DNA from: Achromobacter sp. HZ34
GTDB lineage: Bacteria > Pseudomonadota > Gammaproteobacteria > Burkholderiales > Burkholderiaceae_B
Direction: 5' to 3'
DNA: 64,000 nt
NCBI RefSeq assembly: GCF_002209485.1
Contig: NZ_NJIX01000003.1
Coordinates: 620,001-684,000 of the forward strand
Shown piece by piece: positions 1 to 9,279 of this stretch; positions within the stretch are counted from its first letter, which is position 1, and each line of letters starts with the position of its first letter. Position numbers and translations under genes: made by a program. Under the pieces are notes generated by a model. The model was not told the origin of the DNA. It was given only the letters and a program-made list of their open reading frames with translations, and did no database searches.

Positions 1-16
1 TCGATAGTTCAGCCAT
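1..16 (-). CDS. atpH: ATP synthase F1 delta subunit, N-terminal fragment
   Basis: Only the first five codons (MAELS) lie in the window, and the gene runs off the left edge. The identification rests on position: it starts 12 bases after the atpF stop, the place atpH holds in the conserved order atpI-B-E-F-H-A-G-D-C. The delta subunit links the F1 head to the b-subunit stalk. Too little sequence is present to confirm the family directly. Confidence 0.75.
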
Positions 17-28
17 GACGTTCCTGGA

Positions 29-499
29 TTAAAGCTGCGCCTTGAGCTGGTTGAGCAGCTCGGCGTGGGCGCGGGCGTCAACCTCGCGCTTGAGGATCTG
101 TTCGGCGCCCTTGACTGCCAGGGCAGCCACGTCGTCGCGCAGGGAGTCACGCACGCGCTGACCTTCCAGCTCGGCGTCCTGCTTGGCTTGCGCCACGATA
201 CGCGCACGTTCCGCTTCGGCTTCGCGGCGGGCCTGCTCGATCAGCTGGTTCGCCTGCTTTTCCGCCTCGACGATACGGGCGTGGTTTTCGGACTTGGCAG
301 AGGCCTCGATGAGGCTGATGCGCGCCTGCGCCTGAGCCAGGTCAGCCTTGCCCTTTTCGGCGGAGGCCAGGCCGTCAGCAATTTTCTGGCGGCGTTCGTC
401 CATCGCCTTCGTCAGGGGCGGCCACACGAATTTCATCGTGAACCAGCCCAGAACGAAGAACACGAGCATCTGGAAGATGATTGTCGCGTTCAGATTCAC
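29..499 (-). CDS. atpF: ATP synthase F0 subunit b
   Basis: This is the peripheral stalk subunit, which holds the F1 head against the membrane rotor. The 156-residue protein has one N-terminal membrane helix at about residues 5-27. A long charged, Ala/Glu/Lys-rich helix follows (about 30-145), as expected for the b-subunit dimer. Length matches the family. The start is a GTG with an AAGGG ribosome site 8 bases upstream. It sits between atpE and atpH, in operon order. Confidence 0.97.
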   Translation of the reverse strand: MNLNATIIFQMLVFFVLGWFTMKFVWPPLTKAMDERRQKIADGLASAEKGKADLAQAQARISLIEASAKSENHARIVEAEKQANQLIEQARREAEAERARIVAQAKQDAELEGQRVRDSLRDDVAALAVKGAEQILKREVDARAHAELLNQLKAQL

Positions 500-634
500 G
501 GTCGTTCCCTTTAAACCCTTAAGGCTCCGGCGTCTTCATCGAAGACGCCGCGAGCACTCGATACTGTGCCGGCGGTAAGACGCGAGGCGCGCCGCCGGAC
601 TCCATGCCCGCCGCCAGGCGACGGGACTTCGCCT

Positions 635-904
<270 letters not shown>

Positions 905-1022
905 TCAAAAATATTGGTAAGGGGTAAAGCAAGAGGTACAGCGCTATGCAAGAAGATCTTGCTGCCGATACGGGAATACTCCCCCGCATCGACGAACTCG
1001 GGGCGTCCGGGCTACCGGTCTA

Positions 1023-1904
1023 TCAATGCCCTTCGTGTGCCTGGCCGATGTAGACCAGGGTCAACATCATGAAGATGAAGCCCTGCAGCAACACGATCAG
1101 GATGTGGAAAATAGCCCAGATGGAGCCGGCCAGAATCTGGCCAATCCCCAAACCGATGCTGGTGGCGTTGAAACCCGTCCAGGCGCCGCCCAGCAGGGCG
1201 ATCAGCATGAACAGGAGTTCACCGGCAAACATGTTGCCGAACAACCGCATGCCCAGCGAAACGGACTTGGCGGCGTACTCGATGAGGTTCAACAGCAGGT
1301 TGAACGGCAGCAGGACGATTGCCATGACGCCGTGGCCATGGAAAGGTGCGCTGATCAGGTCTTTGACGAAACCGCCCGGGTGCTTGATCTTGATGCCGTA
1401 ATAGAACATCAGCAGCAGCACGCCCAGCGACATGCCCATCGGCACGTTCAGGTCGGCGGTCGGCAGAATGCGGTGGTAGTACAGGGGATCGCCGTGATGC
1501 GAACCCAGGCCGATCCAACGGAAGATGGTGGCGGGCAGATCGACGGGAACGAAGTCCAGCGCGTTCATCATGACGATCCACAGGAACACCGTCAGCGCCA
1601 GCGGCGACACGAAACGACGCGACACTTCATTGTGGACGATGCCCTTGGCCTGTTCTTCGACCATGTCGACCAGCGATTCCACGAACATCTGGAACCGGCC
1701 CGGAACGCCACTGGTGGCCTTGCGGGCAGCACGCCAGAGGAAGAACACCACGACCAGGCCCATCAGGATGGACCAGAACAGCGAGTCGTAGTTGACGATA
1801 TTGAATTGGGCGATGGCGGACTGCTTTTCACCCAAATTATTCAGATGCACCAGATGGTGCTGGATATATTCCGACTGAGGCGACACGTCGCTGGCGGCAG
1901 CCAT
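1023..1904 (-). CDS. atpB: ATP synthase F0 subunit a
   Basis: This is the stator subunit that forms the two proton half-channels against the c-ring. It is a 293-residue multispanning membrane protein. The essential arginine is Arg220 in [12 protein letters not shown], the family signature. A second conserved stretch near the C-terminus, [11 protein letters not shown], forms the last channel helix. The N-terminus is periplasmic and polar. It is followed by atpE and preceded by atpI in the same orientation. Confidence 0.98.
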   Translation of the reverse strand: MAAASDVSPQSEYIQHHLVHLNNLGEKQSAIAQFNIVNYDSLFWSILMGLVVVFFLWRAARKATSGVPGRFQMFVESLVDMVEEQAKGIVHNEVSRRFVSPLALTVFLWIVMMNALDFVPVDLPATIFRWIGLGSHHGDPLYYHRILPTADLNVPMGMSLGVLLLMFYYGIKIKHPGGFVKDLISAPFHGHGVMAIVLLPFNLLLNLIEYAAKSVSLGMRLFGNMFAGELLFMLIALLGGAWTGFNATSIGLGIGQILAGSIWAIFHILIVLLQGFIFMMLTLVYIGQAHEGH

Positions 1905-1973
1905 GTGATTCCTACCCTGTATGCTGTCGCTGGCGCAGGCGCCAGCCGTTAGAACAAAAACTTTGATGCGTCG

Positions 1974-2471
1974 CTATGACAACTTGCCTGTCATCAGCAG
2001 CAATACATGCCCTTTGAGCACGCACAACAAACCGATCAACAGCGCCGGCCAGACGATATGCCCGCGGCCCAGATACACCGTGAGCCCCAACAATAAAACC
2101 GTCATGCCCAGCTTGAATGCTTCACCCAGGAAAAACGTGAACGGGTTGGCCCGTCCAGGTTGGTGCGCGTTGAGCAACAAGCGCAGCGCAAACAGGGTAT
2201 TCGGTAGGAAATAAGCCCCCGCCCCCGCCAACGCCGACCAAGCTGCCGCCGACCCCGCTACCGCCCCGGCAATCACCGTCGCCAGCAATGCCATCACACC
2301 TTGAGCCATGATCGCCCGCACCAGCCCCCGACCGGCTCTCGCATCCAGCGCCGCCTTGTCCGCGGCACTGAGCTTGATGCCTTCCGGCTCGTGCGCATGA
2401 GCGTGTGCCGCGTTCCGCGCGACCCGGTCCGCTACTGATGCGTCCCGGTTTTCCGTCTCATGCACTACCAT
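1974..2471 (-). CDS. atpI: ATP synthase protein I
   Basis: This is a small membrane protein encoded at the head of many atp operons, thought to help assemble the c-ring. It has 165 residues: a polar 50-residue N-terminus, then about four membrane segments (for example LLATVIAGAVAGSAAAW and FKLGMTVLLLGLTVYLG). Sequence in this family is poorly conserved, so the call leans on topology and on being the first gene of the operon, 69 bases ahead of atpB. Confidence 0.88.
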   Translation of the reverse strand: MVVHETENRDASVADRVARNAAHAHAHEPEGIKLSAADKAALDARAGRGLVRAIMAQGVMALLATVIAGAVAGSAAAWSALAGAGAYFLPNTLFALRLLLNAHQPGRANPFTFFLGEAFKLGMTVLLLGLTVYLGRGHIVWPALLIGLLCVLKGHVLLLMTGKLS

Positions 2472-3000
2472 GCCGCCCCCTGGTCACGACCGCCGACTTT
2501 CATCGGCCACCGCCTCCCGGTTGTCTTCACTATTTCTCACCACTCATTTACCTCCCCCGCCAGCGCCCGGCCTGTACTGCCCGGGACCCCTCCAACCAAC
2601 TGGATTCGTAACAATCAGGGATTTTCGGCCACCCGCTCGGGTCACGACACGCCGACGCTCACGCGCCGCATGGTGAACTGCAAGCGGACTGTTAACCCGA
2701 CCTATCTACCTGAAATTTCTACGAAAACCGAACAGCCAGAGATGCTTCTAACCGCGTGGGCACAGCGCTTGGGCCTGCTCTTCAGGACCCAATGTGCACC
2801 CGTGGGGATGTCTATGTCGTGATGTCTATAGTGAAGCTTATGTAATGAAAATTCCCTGCTGACGACGCGTCGCGTTGTTTATCCTGCAAGCGTCAAACTC
2901 TTGGAGTATAGCGTGTTAGTGACGCCCATCGCAAACGGAATAGCTGACGAGGCGCTGAGTGTACAACACTCATCTGGGGACATATCGCTTTGAAAAGGCA
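2472..3000. other. Intergenic region ahead of the atp operon
   Basis: This 529-base stretch has no convincing gene. It must contain the promoter for the minus-strand atp operon, but no clear -35/-10 pair could be fixed by eye. A small inverted repeat, GAGTGT-3-ACACTC, lies at 2957-2971, close to the terminator of the neighbouring gene. The part from 2690 to 2880 is poorer in G+C than the genes around it. Confidence 0.5.
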
Positions 3001-3026
3001 AAAAAAGGCGGCCCTCGCAGGCCGCC
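3001..3026 (-). terminator. Rho-independent terminator of the DUF1254 gene
   Basis: On the minus strand a 7-bp perfect stem (GGCGGCC, 6-base loop, GGCCGCC) is followed directly by six T residues. It lies 101 bases past the stop of the minus-strand DUF1254/DUF1214 gene. Confidence 0.85.
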
Positions 3027-3081
3027 CCTAACGCGATCCCGACCATGGGGACAAGCCACGGCCGGCCGCGATCAGCGGAGG

Positions 3082-3109
3082 CCCGCCGGATGACCTTCCA
3101 TCCGGCGGG
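3082..3109. repeat. Perfect 11-bp inverted repeat
   Basis: The arms CCCGCCGGATG and CATCCGGCGGG are separated by 6 bases. This gives a strong hairpin just downstream of the DUF1254 gene stop. It has no T-run on either side. It may act as an RNA 3'-end stabiliser or an auxiliary stem ahead of the true terminator at 3001-3026. Confidence 0.6.
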
Positions 3110-3126
3110 TAAAACACCGAGCACTA

Positions 3127-4626
3127 TCAGTCGCGCTTCACCGGCGGCGGCGCCCAGCTGCCGTCCAGGGCAATGCTGCGTGGCCAGTACAGGCGCATGT
3201 TCAACATGTACGGACCCGATTCCGGCGAGGGCAGCCAGTTGCTCTGCTTCTCGCGGCTCGGCACCTTGTGGCCGATGTAGATGTCCAGCGAACCGTCACT
3301 GTTGTATTTCAACGAATCGGTGCTGTGGAGTGCGTACTTGTTGGCCTGGTTGGCGGTGAAGGCCTGGTTCGGGCCGTACAGCATCAGCGACCAGAAGGCG
3401 TTCACCGGCGGCAGCTGGCCCTTGTCGAAGTGCAGGACATAATCCTCGTCACCGTCCAGGGCGCGGCCCTTGGAGTCGATCGAGGTGACCGGATACATCA
3501 CGTCTTCCGGCACGCCGGCGCCCAGGCCCGCGTAAGCGATGGCGGCGCGGCGCAGATAGTCGGTGCCGTAGGTGCCGATGCCTTCGGATACGGTGTTCCA
3601 GCCGTTGTAGCCGTCGCCCAGCCCGGCCACGTAGTCGGCGATACGGCGGCCGGCCTCCGGACCGGCTTGCGCCAGGGCCTGCTGCACCGCCGGATCGAGC
3701 CTGCTGTAGGCCAGCGCCTGGCCGTTGCCCAGGCCGATGCGGCGCAGGCGATCCAGCATGGGATTGTCGTTGGCGTGCGGCGGGTTGTTGCGGACCACGT
3801 CAAGGAAAATGCCCCAGAAGGTGGCGGCGTCCATCGTGGCGATCTGGTCCGCCGGCGGTGTCTGCGTGTTGACGTTGGGATCGACGTTGCCGGCCACCGG
3901 CATATAGGTGCGGGCGCTTTGGCCGGGTTGGCTGTATGCCGGGCTGACCGTGCTCAGGGGCTGCGTCACCAGGCCCGACTGGAACTGGTTGACGCCAGGA
4001 TAGTCGGCCGGACCGTTGGTCTGGACGTTGCCCAGCACCCAGCCGGTGGAGGTGGGGCTGCGCACCACGTCCACGCCGGGGGGCACCGTGCCTTGCCAGT
4101 ACGGACCGACGATGGCGAAAGCCTGGGGCTTGTTGCCCACCGTGCGCGTGCCGCGCGAAGCGAACACGTCCGTCCACATGTCCAGCAGGGTCAGGTAGTA
4201 ATAGCGGTTGCCGGCATCGGGCACGCGCACGATCAGCGGTTCACGGCTGACGTCGTACCACATGCTGGAATAGAGGGTGTCGGTGCTGGGCCAGCGCGCA
4301 TTCGGGGTGTTCGCATCCGGGAACGCGGTCTTGTGGCCGAACATGTTCACCGGTGCGCGGCCATCCAGCGGCGTCTGCACATTGGTGGCACCACGGCGCG
4401 TCAGCTCCATCAGCACCATGGGATAGGCATATACATACGCATCGACCGCGATGTCATGCAGTTCCTGCCCGCTGACGGTGGCGGCGGCCACCGGCGCGGC
4501 GGCAGGCGTTTCGGAGACCAGGCGGAAGGTCGGCTGGGGCGACTGGGCCGCGGCCGCGCAGCTCATGCCGATCGCGCAGGCCAGGACGGCCAGGCGCAAT
4601 GGGTGAGGACGTGAGAGATTACGCAT
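3127..4626 (-). CDS. Exported DUF1254/DUF1214 domain protein
   Basis: This is a 499-residue exported protein. Residues 1-27 form a Sec signal peptide (basic start, a hydrophobic core LAVLACAIGMSCAAAA, cleavage near AQ). The N-terminal half looks like DUF1254, with the typical run VDAYVYAYPMVLMELTRRG and WYDVSREPLIVRVPD. The C-terminal 110 residues look like DUF1214, with FWSLMLYGPNQAF and SNWLPSPESGPYMLNMRLYW. The two domains are normally found fused in this way. The biochemical role of the family is not established. The gene stands alone, with its own terminator. Confidence 0.88.
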   Translation of the reverse strand: MRNLSRPHPLRLAVLACAIGMSCAAAAQSPQPTFRLVSETPAAAPVAAATVSGQELHDIAVDAYVYAYPMVLMELTRRGATNVQTPLDGRAPVNMFGHKTAFPDANTPNARWPSTDTLYSSMWYDVSREPLIVRVPDAGNRYYYLTLLDMWTDVFASRGTRTVGNKPQAFAIVGPYWQGTVPPGVDVVRSPTSTGWVLGNVQTNGPADYPGVNQFQSGLVTQPLSTVSPAYSQPGQSARTYMPVAGNVDPNVNTQTPPADQIATMDAATFWGIFLDVVRNNPPHANDNPMLDRLRRIGLGNGQALAYSRLDPAVQQALAQAGPEAGRRIADYVAGLGDGYNGWNTVSEGIGTYGTDYLRRAAIAYAGLGAGVPEDVMYPVTSIDSKGRALDGDEDYVLHFDKGQLPPVNAFWSLMLYGPNQAFTANQANKYALHSTDSLKYNSDGSLDIYIGHKVPSREKQSNWLPSPESGPYMLNMRLYWPRSIALDGSWAPPPVKRD

Positions 4627-4853
4627 CGGGGGGCTCCTTTGAGATTGCCTTGGGCTGCTGAGGCTGAATAGGCGCGCTCATCAGCAAGCGAGATGCCGGC
4701 TGTCAGGATAGGCCCCGGGCCGCGAAACAGATTTCGCCCATGCGTTTCAAGTCGCAACGGTGACAGGGCGGGCTGCACCGCTTACAGCCCGCCGCCACGC
4801 CGCCGAGCCCACACGAGCGCACGCCTCGTGCTGGCTTCAGGTATGGTGCGATC

Positions 4854-4877
4854 TGGCGGGGCGCGCCAGCCCCGCCA
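4854..4877 (-). terminator. Possible hairpin terminator after the enoyl-CoA hydratase gene
   Basis: Inverted arms TGGCGGGG and CCCCGCCA lie 17-40 bases past the stop of the minus-strand enoyl-CoA hydratase gene. There is no T-run, so termination here would be weak or need Rho. A second hairpin (GGCGGGCTG / CAGCCCGCC, 4767-4793) lies further downstream, also without a T-run. Confidence 0.4.
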
Positions 4878-4893
4878 GCCGATGCAACAAATA

Positions 4894-5670
4894 CTAACGA
4901 TGCTTGAAGCGGGCTTCGCGCTTTTCGATGAAGGCGGTCATGCCTTCTTTCTGGTCCTCGGTCCCGAACAGGGAGTGGAAGACGCGGCGCTCGAACAGCA
5001 GGCCTTCATTGAGCGAGCTCTCGAAAGCACGGTTGACCGACTCCTTCGCCATCATCACCGAAGCGATCGACATCGAGGCGATCACGGTGGCCGCCTCGAT
5101 GGCCTCGTCCAGCAGCTTGGCGGCCGGCACCACGCGCGAGACCAGCCCTGCCCGCTCGGCTTCCTCGGCGCCCATCATGCGCCCGGTCAGGACCAGATCC
5201 ATGGCCTTGGCCTTGCCGACGGCACGCGGCAGGCGCTGGGTCCCGCCAGCGCCGGGAATCACGCCCAGCTTGATTTCGGGCTGGCCGAACCTGGCGCTGT
5301 CGGCGGCGATCAGCATGTCGCACATCATGGCCAGTTCGCAGCCGCCGCCCAGGGCGTAGCCGCCCACCGCGGCGATGACCGGCTTGCGCACGCGCTTGAG
5401 CGTTTCCCAATTGCGCGTGATGTAGTCGCTGCGGTACACGTCCATATACGACCAGTCTTTCATGGCGCCGATGTCGGCGCCGGCGGCGAACGCTTTTTCG
5501 CTGCCGGTGATGACGATGGCACCGATGCTGTCATCGCCATCGAACGCCAGCAAGGCCGCGCCCAGTTCGTCCATCAAGGCGTCGTTGAGCGCGTTCAGGG
5601 CCTTGGGCCGATTAAGCGTCAATAAACCCACCCGGCCACGGGTTTCGACCAGCACCAACGATTCGCTCAT
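4894..5670 (-). CDS. Enoyl-CoA hydratase (crotonase family)
   Basis: This is predicted to add water across the double bond of trans-2-enoyl-CoA in fatty-acid beta-oxidation or a related CoA pathway. The 258-residue protein shows the crotonase oxyanion-hole segment [11 protein letters not shown]. It also has both catalytic glutamates, in GGGCELAM and in [14 protein letters not shown]. The start was placed at the ATG of MSESLVLVE because AGGAGA lies about 5 bases upstream. An in-frame upstream start lacks such a site. It stands alone, so its exact substrate cannot be told. It closely follows the FadB1x/short-chain hydratase pattern. Confidence 0.93.
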   Translation of the reverse strand: MSESLVLVETRGRVGLLTLNRPKALNALNDALMDELGAALLAFDGDDSIGAIVITGSEKAFAAGADIGAMKDWSYMDVYRSDYITRNWETLKRVRKPVIAAVGGYALGGGCELAMMCDMLIAADSARFGQPEIKLGVIPGAGGTQRLPRAVGKAKAMDLVLTGRMMGAEEAERAGLVSRVVPAAKLLDEAIEAATVIASMSIASVMMAKESVNRAFESSLNEGLLFERRVFHSLFGTEDQKEGMTAFIEKREARFKHR

Positions 5671-5741
5671 GGTTGTCTCCTGAAGGCCGGCCCCCGCGGG
5701 GCGCGACCAAGGTTGCATAAATATTCAAAGCTGTTTGAAGG

Positions 5742-5761
5742 GCCGCCCCCGCGGGGGCGGC
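5742..5761. repeat. Perfect 20-bp G/C palindrome
   Basis: GCCGCCCCCGCGGGGGCGGC is fully self-complementary with no spacer. It sits between the divergent enoyl-CoA hydratase and M61 peptidase genes. A related block, GGCCCCCGCGGGGCGCG, lies 50 bases away at about 5690-5706, within the hydratase leader. Confidence 0.7.
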
Positions 5762-5826
5762 ATACTCGCACAGCTTCAGAGGGGATCAAGACCGATTTTT
5801 TAGCATTTAGAATGCAGCAATCAATA

Positions 5827-5848
5827 CACATTAATAAGCACATTAATA
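5827..5848. promoter_or_regulatory. Tandem 10-bp direct repeat upstream of the M61 peptidase
   Basis: CACATTAATA occurs at 5827-5836 and again at 5839-5848, a 12-base period. It lies in an A/T-rich stretch 20-40 bases before the peptidase ATG at 5868. The position fits a promoter or operator, but no regulator is known. Confidence 0.35.
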
Positions 5849-5867
5849 CGCAAGCGACCGCATCCTC

Positions 5868-7637
5868 ATGACGCATCCCATAATTTACCGCTTGGAACCC
5901 CACGACCTGGCCGGCCATCGCTACCGCGTCACGCTGACCATAGACCAGCCGGATGTCGATGGCCAGTCCCTGTCGCTGCCGGCCTGGATTCCGGGCAGTT
6001 ACCTGATCCGGGATTTCTCGCGCCAGATCGAAACCCTGGCCGCGCGCGCCGGCGGACGGCGCCTGCGGGTGCGCAAGACCGATAACCATACCTGGAAAGT
6101 CGCGCCTTGCGACGGGCCGCTGGTGGTGGAATATACGGTGTACGCGTGGGACCTGTCGGTGCGCGGTGCGCATCTGGACGAAACGCACGGCTTCTTCAAT
6201 GGCACCAGCGTGTTCCTGTGCGTCGAGGGCCAGGCCCAGCAGCCCTGCCTGCTGGACATCGCGCCGCCGCCGGGCATCGCCGACTGGAAGGTCTACACCA
6301 GCCTGCCTGAAGCACGCGGCATCGCCGGCGCGGCGCGGCGGCATGGCTTCGGGCTGTATCGCGCGCCTGACTATGACGCACTGATCGACCATCCGGTGGA
6401 AATGGGCACGCCGCAAGTGGCGCGCTTCGAAGCGCATGGGGCCGAACATGAGCTGGTGTTCACGGGCGTGATGCCGCGCCTGGACCTGCCGCGCATCGTC
6501 GAGGATGTGCAACGCATCTGCGCCACGCAGATCGCCTTCTTCGAGCCGGGCAGCAAGCGCGCGCCCTTTCTGGACAGCAGCGACCGCTACGTCTTCATGA
6601 CCATGGTCACGGGCGACGGCTACGGCGGGCTGGAGCATCGCGCGTCGACCGCGCTGATGACCGCGCGCAAGGATCTGCCGGTGAAGGGGCAGATCGGCCA
6701 GGGCGAGGGTTACCGTACGTTCCTGGGCCTGGTCAGCCATGAATACTTCCACACCTGGAACGTCAAGCGCATCAAGCCGGCGGCGTTCGCGCCCTATGAT
6801 CTGCGCACACCGGCGCTGACCCGGCTGCTGTGGGTGTTCGAAGGCTTCACGTCGTATTACGACGATCTGTTCCTGCTGCGTTCAGGCACCATCACCAGCA
6901 ACGATTACCTGCGCATGCTGGGCAAGACCATCACCGCGGTGACGCGCGGCCCCGGCCGGCTCAAGCAATCGGTGGCGCAAAGTTCCTACGATGCCTGGAC
7001 GCGCTACTACAAGCAGGACGAGAACTCGCCCAACGCCATCGTCAGCTACTACACCAAGGGTTCCCTGGTGGCGCTGGGGCTGGACCTGACCATACGCCAG
7101 GAATCCGCCGACCGCCATTCGCTCGACGACGTCATGCGGCTGCTGTGGCAACGCTACGGCCGCGATTTCTATCAGGGCCGGCCGCAAGGCATCGCCGAGG
7201 ATGCCTTGCCTGCCCTGGTGCGCGAGGCCACCGGCGTGGACGTGCGGGCCTTCATCGAACGCTATACGGAGGGCCATGCGGACCTGCCCTTGGCCGAACT
7301 GCTGGCCGCACAGGGCATTACCTTGCAATGGACGACGGCATCCAACCTGCCCAGCCTGGATGCCCGCACGCGCAAGCAAGGTGAGGGGGTGGCGCTGGCT
7401 GGCGTGCTGGAAGGCGGCGCCGCGCACAAGGCGGGCCTGTCGGCGGGGGATGAACTGGTTGCCATCGACGGGCTGCGTGTAGCCGGGCCGGCCGGCCTGG
7501 AGTTGCTGATAGCGCAGTACCGGCCTGGCGATACGGTCACCATGCAGGTGTTCCGCCGTGACGAGCTACGCAGCTTCCGCGTACGGCTGGCGCCGCAGGC
7601 GCCGCTGGAATGCGTGTTGACGGGCGCCGCGCGGTAG
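5868..7637 (+). CDS. M61 family metallopeptidase with PDZ domain
   Basis: This is a glycyl-aminopeptidase-like zinc protease of family M61. In the 589-residue protein the zinc motif HEYFH is at residues 291-295. The likely third ligand, Glu325 in WVFEGFTSYYDD, follows 30 residues later. An N-terminal beta-rich domain covers about residues 1-180. A C-terminal PDZ domain (about 500-575) contains GVLEGGAAHKAGLSAGDELV. No signal peptide is visible, so it is probably cytoplasmic. It is divergent from the hydratase gene and lies tail-to-tail with the oxidoreductase gene, 14 bases apart. Confidence 0.92.
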   Translation: MTHPIIYRLEPHDLAGHRYRVTLTIDQPDVDGQSLSLPAWIPGSYLIRDFSRQIETLAARAGGRRLRVRKTDNHTWKVAPCDGPLVVEYTVYAWDLSVRGAHLDETHGFFNGTSVFLCVEGQAQQPCLLDIAPPPGIADWKVYTSLPEARGIAGAARRHGFGLYRAPDYDALIDHPVEMGTPQVARFEAHGAEHELVFTGVMPRLDLPRIVEDVQRICATQIAFFEPGSKRAPFLDSSDRYVFMTMVTGDGYGGLEHRASTALMTARKDLPVKGQIGQGEGYRTFLGLVSHEYFHTWNVKRIKPAAFAPYDLRTPALTRLLWVFEGFTSYYDDLFLLRSGTITSNDYLRMLGKTITAVTRGPGRLKQSVAQSSYDAWTRYYKQDENSPNAIVSYYTKGSLVALGLDLTIRQESADRHSLDDVMRLLWQRYGRDFYQGRPQGIAEDALPALVREATGVDVRAFIERYTEGHADLPLAELLAAQGITLQWTTASNLPSLDARTRKQGEGVALAGVLEGGAAHKAGLSAGDELVAIDGLRVAGPAGLELLIAQYRPGDTVTMQVFRRDELRSFRVRLAPQAPLECVLTGAAR

Positions 7638-7651
7638 GAAGGGAAGCCGGG

Positions 7652-8659
7652 CTACCGTTGCAAAGCGGCCTGGATCGCCTTCGCGGCGACCACGCCGTCG
7701 GCCATCGATGTGACCACACAGGGGTGCATGCGATTGGCGACCTCGCCGATGGCGTAGACCCCCTCGGCGCTGGCGCGCGCGGTGGCGAAGTCCGTGTGGA
7801 TATAGCCACGCTCATCGCGCCGCAGGTCGAGCCCGGCGGCGAAATCCGCCTGCGGCTCCCAGCCGTACAGCACCAGCAGCAGATCGTAGGGATGGCCGTC
7901 GACGTGGCGGGCGACCGGGTCGACCCGGTAGCTGCCCACCCGCAAGTCCGCCGCCGGCACCGCGTCGACCAGTTGCGGCCGTGCCCGCACGCCACGGGCA
8001 TACAGATGCACCGTGCGCGCGCCGCGGCGCTTCACATAGGCGTAATTCTCGAAACCGTTGTCGCCGCCCCCCAGGATGGCCACGGACAGGCCCGCATAGT
8101 CCTGCTCCACGATGGCCGAGCCCGGCCCCACCAGCACGCCGGGCCAACGGTCACCCGGCGCCGCCCCCGCCAGATTGCGGGCGCGCACGCCGGAGGCAAT
8201 CACCAGATGACGGCCGAACAGGATGGTGGAAGCGTCTTCTGCCCCCTCCGCGGACCGAGCGGCCGCCAGCCCGTCGGAGCCGCCGCTCGACGCAGCACCG
8301 GCGCCTTGGCTGCCGCCCTGGTCTTTCTCCCTAACCGTCCGCCCTGCTGCAGACACCGCCTGCACGGTCACCTTGTAGCCCTCGTCAGCGCGGGCGACCG
8401 CCACGGCGCGGTGGCCGCGCAGCACCGGCACACCGGCCGCCTCGACGCTGCGGGCGATGTTGGCGCCCACCTGCTGGCCGGTCACGCCCGGCAACGTGGC
8501 GATCCAGTCGTCCGCGAAAGGATTGTCATTGGGCAGGCCGCCCAGGCGCGCATCGGCCTCCACCAGCAGCGGCGCCAGTCCCAGCCGGGCCAGCCAGATG
8601 GCGCAAGACGCCCCGGCCGGGCCGCCCCCCACGATGATGGCGTCGCGATATTGCGGCAT
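7652..8659 (-). CDS. FAD/NAD(P)-dependent oxidoreductase, thioredoxin-reductase-like
   Basis: The 335-residue two-dinucleotide-fold flavoprotein has an N-terminal FAD-binding motif, GGGPAGASCAIWLARLG. A second nucleotide motif, LGGGDNGFENYAYV, is at mid-protein. A C-terminal FAD motif reads GVYAIGEVANRMHP. It resembles thioredoxin reductase but lacks the CxxC redox pair, so it more likely passes electrons to another partner, as in ferredoxin-NADP reductase-like members. A Gly/Ser/Ala-rich insert of about 30 residues (near 113-145) interrupts the FAD domain. Substrate and partner are unknown. Confidence 0.85.
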   Translation of the reverse strand: MPQYRDAIIVGGGPAGASCAIWLARLGLAPLLVEADARLGGLPNDNPFADDWIATLPGVTGQQVGANIARSVEAAGVPVLRGHRAVAVARADEGYKVTVQAVSAAGRTVREKDQGGSQGAGAASSGGSDGLAAARSAEGAEDASTILFGRHLVIASGVRARNLAGAAPGDRWPGVLVGPGSAIVEQDYAGLSVAILGGGDNGFENYAYVKRRGARTVHLYARGVRARPQLVDAVPAADLRVGSYRVDPVARHVDGHPYDLLLVLYGWEPQADFAAGLDLRRDERGYIHTDFATARASAEGVYAIGEVANRMHPCVVTSMADGVVAAKAIQAALQR

Positions 8660-8870
8660 TTCAATCTTTGCTCAAGTTGAATATGAAGAGAATTGTAGCG
8701 GCCGCGCCCCCCGGGCCAGCCGCGGCCCTGGCGATCAGCGCGTGGCGGGGTGGCTGCCTGGGTGGCTGCCGGCGTGGCAGCCGGCGGGGCAGCAATCCCG
8801 CGGGGCCGCGCACGCGGGCCGGGGCCGCGCCGCGCACACCGGCGTCGATCCGCCATCGCGCCCGGGGAAC
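8660..8870. other. G+C-rich spacer between the oxidoreductase and folB
   Basis: This spacer between divergent genes has no convincing gene. It is very G+C-rich, with a local GGGTGGCTGCC repeat and the self-complementary stretch GCTGCCGGCGTGGCAGC at about 8761-8777. Confidence 0.4.
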
Positions 8871-8876
8871 TACAAT
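8871..8876 (+). promoter_or_regulatory. Possible -10 box for folB
   Basis: TACAAT differs from the TATAAT consensus at one base. It lies 29 bases ahead of the folB ATG. It overlaps a possible upstream in-frame ATG at 8875, which argues that translation starts at 8905. No good -35 was found. Confidence 0.4.
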
Positions 8877-8904
8877 GCAGGGGCTCATTTCTCCGCTCCC
8901 CATC

Positions 8905-9264
8905 ATGCCTACCCGCCGCATCATCTTTTCCCGCCTCGCCCTGGACGCCCGCATCGGCATCCTGGAACACGAACGCCGCGCCACGCAACCGCTGCACGTC
9001 GATGCCGAAATCGACGTCGACATCACCCGCGACGTGGACGACCATGACATCCACAGCGTGCTGGACTATCGCGCGCTGCGCGAAGTCATCGTGGCGGTGT
9101 GCACGCACTCGCACGTCAATCTCATCGAGACCCTGACCGACCAGGTGGCCGAGCGCCTGATGAATGACTTCAAGGACATCCGCGCGGTGCGCATCCGCAT
9201 CAGCAAGCCGATGGCCTTTTCCGACTGCGCCGCCGTGGGCGTGGAGACCTACACGACTCGCTGA
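8905..9264 (+). CDS. folB: Dihydroneopterin aldolase
   Basis: This enzyme cleaves 7,8-dihydroneopterin to 6-hydroxymethyl-dihydropterin in folate synthesis. The 119-residue length fits the family. It shows the N-terminal LDARIGILEHERRATQPL (the usual G-hx-x-E-R motif), the core DIHSVLDYRAL, and the C-terminal ISKPMAFSDCAAVGVE. The start at 8905 leaves the ordinary short leader before the first strand. An in-frame ATG ten codons upstream is possible but overlaps a -10-like box. It is followed 15 bases later by ttcA, so the two are probably co-transcribed. Confidence 0.93.
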   Translation: MPTRRIIFSRLALDARIGILEHERRATQPLHVDAEIDVDITRDVDDHDIHSVLDYRALREVIVAVCTHSHVNLIETLTDQVAERLMNDFKDIRAVRIRISKPMAFSDCAAVGVETYTTR

Positions 9265-9279
9265 CCTGCCTGCCCCATC

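Noticed and set aside
2472-3000. Chromosome replication origin next to the atp operon
   Set aside because: No cluster of DnaA boxes (TTATCCACA-like) and no dnaA, gidA or parAB genes are seen.
3268-4614. Long plus-strand open frame opposite the DUF1254 gene
   Set aside because: It is the antisense shadow of a G+C-rich gene; the encoded protein is rich in His, Arg and Gly without any domain.
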